From NCBI GenBank assembly GCA_003551945.1, contig PUNZ01000181.1, forward strand, positions 1 to 19,207: 19,207 nt of DNA, written 5' to 3'. Position numbers and translations under genes: made by a program. Positions 15,283 through 19,207 of this stretch are shown here, one piece after another. The stretch is from Halovenus sp. GTDB lineage: Archaea > Halobacteriota > Halobacteria > Halobacteriales > Haloarculaceae. The stretch's first letter is position 1. Each line of letters begins with the position of its first letter. The notes under the pieces were generated by a model. The model saw nothing but the letters and a program-made list of their open reading frames with translations. It made no database searches and was not told the origin of the DNA.

Positions 15283-17469
15283 ATGATACCGCTCGAAACC
15301 ACCCCAACGCGTGAAACGTACGAGCCGATAGGCAGCACAGAGTACGTGCTGTTTTATATGCTCGCTATCGTGACAATTCTCGTGTTTGCGGTTGGGGTTT
15401 ACAGGCGTGTGCAAAGCTACACGGACGGGCCGGACGATGAATTCGACCGCACGGACGGCCTTGCTCGCCGTATCGCAAGTGCAACCAAAATTGTCTTTTC
15501 GAACGAGAAACTGTTCGACCGCGATATCTATGCTGGGTTGATGCACGCATTCATTCTTTGGGGATTCCTCACGCTCCTCATCGCAACAACAATTCTCGCT
15601 GTTGACCAGTACGGTTTCCAGGCAATCGGGGGCTTCACGGTCTATGAAGGGGATTTCTACATCGCCTACCAGTTCGCTGTTGACGCGCTTGGGTTGCTGT
15701 TCGTTGTCGGTATCGGAATGGTGCTGTACCGTCGGTATATCGTTCAGAACCAGCGCCTGTTTGGTCCACACTCCTCGCTCGAAGACCACCTGTTCGTCTG
15801 GACGCTGTTCGTGCTTGGAGTCGGTGGTTTTCTCGTCGAAGGAATTCGGATTTTGGTCAACGACTATCCGTCGTTTGAGGTTGTAAGCTTTGTTGGCTGG
15901 GCGACTGCGCTTGGATTTGATGCACTGTTCAGTGCCGTTGGGGTTTCATCGAACGGCGCGACAGCAGAAACGGTTCATTGGGCCCTCTGGTGGAAACACT
16001 CGCTCGTTGCGTTTTTCTTCATCGCGTGGATTCCGTACGCAAAACCGTTCCACATGCTGTCGTCCTATGCAAACGTCATCACGCGCGACGACAAAGCAGG
16101 CGCACGACTTCCTGGCGTCCCCTCGGATCTTGACGCGACAAATGCAGAGTCTATTGATGATTTCACCTGGCGGGACCGGCTTGACCAGGATGCCTGTACC
16201 AAATGTGGCCGGTGTTCGTCAGTTTGTCCGGCGAACGCCTCCGGCCGACCGCTCAATCCCCGTGATGTCATTCTTGATTTGAAATCCTACCGCGAAAGCC
16301 TCGAAGCCGGTGGCGAGGAAAAACCAATTATCGCCGACGGCGGTACCTCGGTCATCAACGCCGAGACAATGGAATCCTGCATGGCTTGTATGGCCTGCAT
16401 GGACGCTTGTCCGGTCGAGATTGAACACCTCAAAAGCTTCACCCGGATGAACCGCCAGCTTGTCGACGAAGGGGAGGTCGACAAAAACGTCCAAGATGTC
16501 TTCCAGAGCGTGATGATGGACGGCAACACCTTCGGAGACAAAGCACGTGCTCGCGGTGACTGGACCGAGGAACTTGATTTCGAGGTCGCGGATGCACGCG
16601 AAGAGGAAGTCGAGTATCTCTGGTATGTCGGTGATTTCCCAAGCTACGACGAGCGCAACAAGAAGGTTGCTCGCTCGCTCGCAAAGATTCTCGACGCTGC
16701 CGATGTTACTTTCGGCATTCTCTTCGAGGATGAAAAATACGACGGCAACGATATCCGTCGTATTGGTGAGGAGTTCCTCTATCTTGAACTCGCTGGTCAC
16801 CATGTCGAGACGTGGGAAGACTGTGAGTTTGAGAAACTCATCTGTACTGACCCACACTCGTATAACACGTTCAAAAACGAGTATCCGGAAGTCGACTTCG
16901 AAGAGTGGGCTGACGATGAGATGATGCCCTTTGAGTACGATGGTGAGTGGAACGCTGACGGCGAAATTGACGTCCTCCACTGGACACAGGCAATCGAAGA
17001 GCTTGTCTCGGGTGGCAAACTCGGCCTCTCCGGTACTGAACTCGACTATACGGTCACCTACCACGACCCATGTCACCTTGGCCGGTACAACGACGAGTAC
17101 GAAGCACCACGAGAACTCATTCGTGCGACGGGGGCTGACCTGTATGAGATGCCGCGCAGCCGCGAAGACTCGTTCTGTTGCGGTGGCGGTGGCGGTGGCC
17201 TCTGGATGGATTTCGAAGAGGAACCGAAACCAAGTGAGGAACGCCTCCGCGAGGCGCTTGAGGATACCGACGCTGGTTCAGCGGTCGAGAAATTCGTCGT
17301 CGCCTGTCCAATGTGCATGACGATGTACGAGGACGGCCGCAAAACCGGCGACTTTGAGGACGACATCGAAATTGTCGACGTTGCCGAACTCCTCATCGAA
17401 GCGCTTGAAGAAAACGGCGTTATGGCAACCGCTTCGGCAACCGGTGAGGCGGAAGTTGCTGGCGACTGA
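15283..17469 (+). CDS. Membrane-bound Fe-S oxidoreductase, HdrD/EtfD (EMO)-like
   Basis: 728-residue fusion protein. Residues 20-265 hold about six membrane helices resembling the NarI/HdrE heme b subunit, with candidate heme-ligand histidines at His88 (GLMHAFILWGF), His232, His239 (WWKHSL) and His257 (IPYAKPFHMLSSYAN). Next come two [4Fe-4S] ferredoxin motifs: Cys305/308/311/315 and Cys366/369/372/376. The HdrD-type half follows with two CCG units. The second is intact: Cys597 (YHDPCHLGR), Cys632-Cys633 (FCCGGGGGG) and Cys675/Cys678 (CPMC). In the first, all expected cysteines are replaced (Asp451, Tyr486, Asp523, Ser526). This architecture is that of electron-transfer-flavoprotein:(methyl)menaquinone oxidoreductases and related Fe-S oxidoreductases, so passing beta-oxidation electrons to menaquinone is a reasonable but unproven role. 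No etf or acyl-CoA dehydrogenase gene is in the window. It stands as a single gene. Confidence 0.88.
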   Translation: MIPLETTPTRETYEPIGSTEYVLFYMLAIVTILVFAVGVYRRVQSYTDGPDDEFDRTDGLARRIASATKIVFSNEKLFDRDIYAGLMHAFILWGFLTLLIATTILAVDQYGFQAIGGFTVYEGDFYIAYQFAVDALGLLFVVGIGMVLYRRYIVQNQRLFGPHSSLEDHLFVWTLFVLGVGGFLVEGIRILVNDYPSFEVVSFVGWATALGFDALFSAVGVSSNGATAETVHWALWWKHSLVAFFFIAWIPYAKPFHMLSSYANVITRDDKAGARLPGVPSDLDATNAESIDDFTWRDRLDQDACTKCGRCSSVCPANASGRPLNPRDVILDLKSYRESLEAGGEEKPIIADGGTSVINAETMESCMACMACMDACPVEIEHLKSFTRMNRQLVDEGEVDKNVQDVFQSVMMDGNTFGDKARARGDWTEELDFEVADAREEEVEYLWYVGDFPSYDERNKKVARSLAKILDAADVTFGILFEDEKYDGNDIRRIGEEFLYLELAGHHVETWEDCEFEKLICTDPHSYNTFKNEYPEVDFEEWADDEMMPFEYDGEWNADGEIDVLHWTQAIEELVSGGKLGLSGTELDYTVTYHDPCHLGRYNDEYEAPRELIRATGADLYEMPRSREDSFCCGGGGGGLWMDFEEEPKPSEERLREALEDTDAGSAVEKFVVACPMCMTMYEDGRKTGDFEDDIEIVDVAELLIEALEENGVMATASATGEAEVAGD

Positions 17470-17505
17470 CGTTTCTCCTCCGTTTTGAGTGTATCAACCG
17501 ACTCA

Positions 17506-17517
17506 TTTTGCATTTTT
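17506..17517 (+). terminator. Oligo-T terminator of the Fe-S oxidoreductase gene
   Basis: TTTTGCATTTTT, 37 bases after the stop codon, fits the T-rich signals that end archaeal transcription. It lies in the 112-base gap between this gene and the convergent lipoprotein gene. No strong hairpin is seen. Confidence 0.35.
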
Positions 17518-17581
17518 CACAACCTTCTTGATATTCTATCGCTGGTGAAGCTATTCAACAGGTGAGGAACGATTCGAGTGT

Positions 17582-18052
17582 TCAGTCAAGCTCCACGAAC
17601 TGACAGACCGCCTCCTCATCACTCTCGTCGAGGTCTTCACACGAGAACGTCAAAAAGCGGATGTTCAAGCCGGGCGATGGACCGATTTCAATTGTCACGG
17701 TCACACAATCGGCATCTGCTTCCGATGCAACATCGAAGGATTCCCACTCCTCGTCAAGTCGTGCTTCGACGGTGTAGGGCTTCGATTCGCTATCCCACAC
17801 ACAGTCAACCTTCTCTGCGGGCGTTACTTGTCCGCTCCCTTCAACGCTTTCAGGAGGGTCGAGGCGCAGTTCAGTATGCTGGATTTCCGAATCGTCATCT
17901 AACACACGAACCTCAACGGTTCGTTCTTCATCACTCGTATTCGTCGCGTTGACACTCGCTAACTGTACGTCCGACTCAAAAGATGACAAACAGCCTGCAA
18001 GGCTCGAAATTGCACACATCGAGCCAATCGAAAGATATCGGCGTCTGTTCAT
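17582..18052 (-). CDS. Hypothetical Tat-type lipoprotein
   Basis: 156-residue secreted protein of unknown function. The N-terminus MNRRRYLSIGSMCAISSLAGC has consecutive arginines, a short hydrophobic stretch and a lipobox LAGC with Cys21 as the lipidation site, as in haloarchaeal Tat lipoproteins. The mature part is acidic and looks beta-rich (VQLASVNATNTSDEERTVEV, VTVTIEIGPSPGLNIRFL), with several further cysteines. The segment NATNTSDEERTVEVRVLDDD resembles the small beta-sandwich domains of other haloarchaeal surface proteins, but I do not recognise a named family. It is monocistronic, with a TATA-like box just upstream. Confidence 0.78.
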   Translation of the reverse strand: MNRRRYLSIGSMCAISSLAGCLSSFESDVQLASVNATNTSDEERTVEVRVLDDDSEIQHTELRLDPPESVEGSGQVTPAEKVDCVWDSESKPYTVEARLDEEWESFDVASEADADCVTVTIEIGPSPGLNIRFLTFSCEDLDESDEEAVCQFVELD

Positions 18053-18071
18053 ACGCGAAAGTTGGCCCAGG

Positions 18072-18078
18072 TATATAT
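18072..18078 (-). promoter_or_regulatory. TATA box of the lipoprotein gene
   Basis: TATATAT at -20 to -26 from the ATG at 18052 (the minus strand reads TTGATATATACC). It is slightly close for a leaderless start but is the only strong A/T element in place. The 207-base stretch from 18053 to 18259 shows no other gene or repeat that I can support. Confidence 0.45.
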
Positions 18079-18259
18079 CAATACATTGTCCAATTCACTG
18101 TGTCGATGATACACCTCTCCGAGGTGATGGTGGGTGAGTAGATTCAGGAGATTCGGAACGTCTCCTTTGTCAGAAGTTGCTTGCTGCATTCAGAGCGCGA
18201 TGGCTGTAATCCGCTATGTGCGTATGAAGAGACCGGACAGTGGCTCCATCGAACTTGTG

Positions 18260-18880
18260 CTAGTCGCTTGCGCCTCGATTCGCTCGTGACGGCGGTGGAA
18301 TCTGTTCTTCGGTCTGCCCTGTCTCGGGAAGGAGACAGCGGTCCGGCTCTTCGTTGACGTGACGGTACTGCTCAGGTGCGTTTGCCAGCGGGTGTGCGGG
18401 ATTGTAGTCACTGGGAATCCGGGCGGCACGAACGGCATCGAAGCCGTGGAGTCGTGCACGGATACCACGCCAGTGGAGTCCAGTCGTATGCGGGACGGAG
18501 ACCGGATAGCGTCCGCTGTGTCTCGGTTCGCTTGCGGCAAGCAAGGCAGCGTTGACGTTCGCAGCGAGCTGGTCGTGGTCAACCAACACGCCGATACGGG
18601 CATCTGGAGGCGACCGCGCTGCAAGGACATCTAGACCGAGATGCAGTGCTCGGTACTCGGCAACGTTGTTATCTGGGACATCATCGGGAACGGAAAGACG
18701 GCTGACACGCTCACCGTCTCGGGTCTCGATGACGACGCCAAGACCACCACCTGAGTTTCTGAACGACCCATCGGTCGCTAGGTAGAAATCTCGATGATGT
18801 GTCGCCGGCGGATGGGCGATATGTGGCGTCGGTGCCTCATCGAACAAATCTCGCAGCGTCGGCCGGCCGTATGCGGCCAT
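18260..18880 (-). CDS. rnhA: Type 1 ribonuclease H (RNase HI family)
   Basis: 206-residue RNase HI-like protein that should cleave the RNA strand of RNA/DNA hybrids. Catalytic positions visible: Asp37 (LATDGSFRNSGGGLG), Glu75 (NNVAEYRALHLGL) and Asp101 (GVLVDHDQLAANV). The fourth acidic position, usually Asp in an ADxLA motif near the end of the fold, reads AHPLAN with His163. About 30 residues precede the fold (MAAYGRPTLRDLFDEAPTPH), and a tail rich in Pro and Glu follows. Archaeal type 1 enzymes of this kind are known from Halobacterium. The ATG at 18880 has a strong TATA box 26 bases upstream. The gene symbol follows the family and is not organism specific. Confidence 0.85.
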   Translation of the reverse strand: MAAYGRPTLRDLFDEAPTPHIAHPPATHHRDFYLATDGSFRNSGGGLGVVIETRDGERVSRLSVPDDVPDNNVAEYRALHLGLDVLAARSPPDARIGVLVDHDQLAANVNAALLAASEPRHSGRYPVSVPHTTGLHWRGIRARLHGFDAVRAARIPSDYNPAHPLANAPEQYRHVNEEPDRCLLPETGQTEEQIPPPSRANRGASD

Positions 18881-18903
18881 ACCTCTTCTTGTCGTTCCAC
18901 TTA

Positions 18904-18909
18904 TTTAAA
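18904..18909 (-). promoter_or_regulatory. TATA box of rnhA
   Basis: TTTAAA within the minus-strand sequence TTTTTAAATAA (18901-18911), at -24 to -29 from the ATG at 18880. This is the clearest TATA box in the window, and it fits a leaderless transcript. Confidence 0.6.
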
Positions 18910-18963
18910 AACGAGGGCAAAACGGCACCGGATAGAGGGCTTGGTCGGTATTGAGCGGGCAAT

Positions 18964-19203
18964 TCAGTTGTGACGGTGGCCTATCAGGATGGCGATGACG
19001 TTCAGGGTAACGAGGATGAGAAACGCCAGGAGGACAGATTGTGACTGCAGTCCAGTCGCCAACAGTGGGAGATACAGAAACGGCAGGACAATCGCACTCC
19101 AGAATGCGACCCACGTTACTGGTTCGATGACTGCCTCACGAATCGAGCGTACTCCCACACGCTCTGATAGACCTCCCAAATCGGTGATCGATGAACTGGA
19201 CAT
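18964..19203 (-). CDS. Small hypothetical membrane protein
   Basis: 79 residues from the ATG at 19203; a GTG directly before it at 19206 is the last possible start in the window, and the gene could extend beyond the edge. After a hydrophilic N-terminal third (SSSSITDLGGLSERVGVRSI) come two hydrophobic segments, VTWVAFWSAIVLPFLYLPLL and SVLLAFLILVTLNVIAILIG, ending in HRHN. That gives a two-helix membrane protein. I recognise no family with a known function. It ends 83 bases upstream of the rnhA start. Confidence 0.6.
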   Translation of the reverse strand: MSSSSITDLGGLSERVGVRSIREAVIEPVTWVAFWSAIVLPFLYLPLLATGLQSQSVLLAFLILVTLNVIAILIGHRHN

Positions 19204-19207
19204 CACA

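Noticed and set aside
15157..15789. Minus-strand open frame covering the intergenic region and the 5' end of the Fe-S gene
   Set aside because: Most of it overlaps the coding N-terminal membrane domain in antisense, and the remainder has no promoter or conserved motif.
16219..17076. 285-residue minus-strand open frame opposite the Fe-S oxidoreductase
   Set aside because: Lies wholly within a clearly coding gene on the other strand; no recognisable family and composition unlike a halophilic protein.
18905..19114. 69-residue minus-strand frame near the window end
   Set aside because: Out of frame with the small membrane protein; Pro/Arg/Cys-rich translation typical of a shadow.
1..19207. Search for CRISPR arrays, insertion sequences, tRNA or rRNA genes
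   Set aside because: No regularly spaced repeats, transposase motifs, or tRNA-like folds with a T-loop signature were noticed by eye; a computed scan could still find a small RNA.

Overview
The window is chromosomal DNA of a halophilic archaeon (class Halobacteria). This is read from the very acidic proteins, archaeal information-processing genes (topoisomerase VI A, Rio2 kinase, the Nop5/fibrillarin pair), a DnaK/GrpE pair of bacterial type as haloarchaea carry, and A/T-rich TATA boxes about 26 bases upstream of start codons, the pattern of leaderless haloarchaeal transcripts. Base composition looks more balanced than in most GC-rich haloarchaea, so a lower-GC genus such as Haloquadratum or a relative is possible, but I cannot settle the genus from the sequence alone.

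Layout. (1) 1-1057, plus strand: topoisomerase VI subunit A, missing its first few codons at the window edge, converging on rio2 with only 3 bases between the stops. (2) 1061-13776, minus strand: ten genes in one direction. In transcription order they are nop5 and a fibrillarin-like methyltransferase (4-base overlap), mutY, grpE, dnaK, a small amphi-Trp domain protein, a tandem universal stress protein, a Kef/CPA2-type cation:proton antiporter with two Usp-like tail domains (TGATG coupling to the stress protein), a P2-type cation ATPase, and rio2. Several have their own promoters, so this is a series of short units. (3) 13901-14966, plus strand: two tandem Usp-family genes. (4) 14967-15282: AT-rich intergenic region with a probable terminator and a promoter. 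(5) 15283-17469, plus strand: a membrane-anchored Fe-S oxidoreductase of the HdrD/EMO (EtfD) type. (6) 17582-19203, minus strand: a Tat lipoprotein, a type 1 RNase H and a small membrane protein at the window edge.

Functional themes. Three neighbourhoods stand out: C/D-box RNP (nop5-fibrillarin); protein folding (grpE-dnaK, without dnaJ in the window); and an ion-homeostasis and stress block (usp, Kef antiporter with Usp tails, P-type ATPase). The large Fe-S protein probably passes electrons from an electron-transfer flavoprotein or similar donor to menaquinone. Its first CCG half-module has lost all expected cysteines while the second is intact. No CRISPR array, IS element, prophage gene, rRNA or tRNA was recognised. 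The region reads as stable core chromosome, so the findings concern unusual variants of known families and regulatory sequence rather than a clearly new system.
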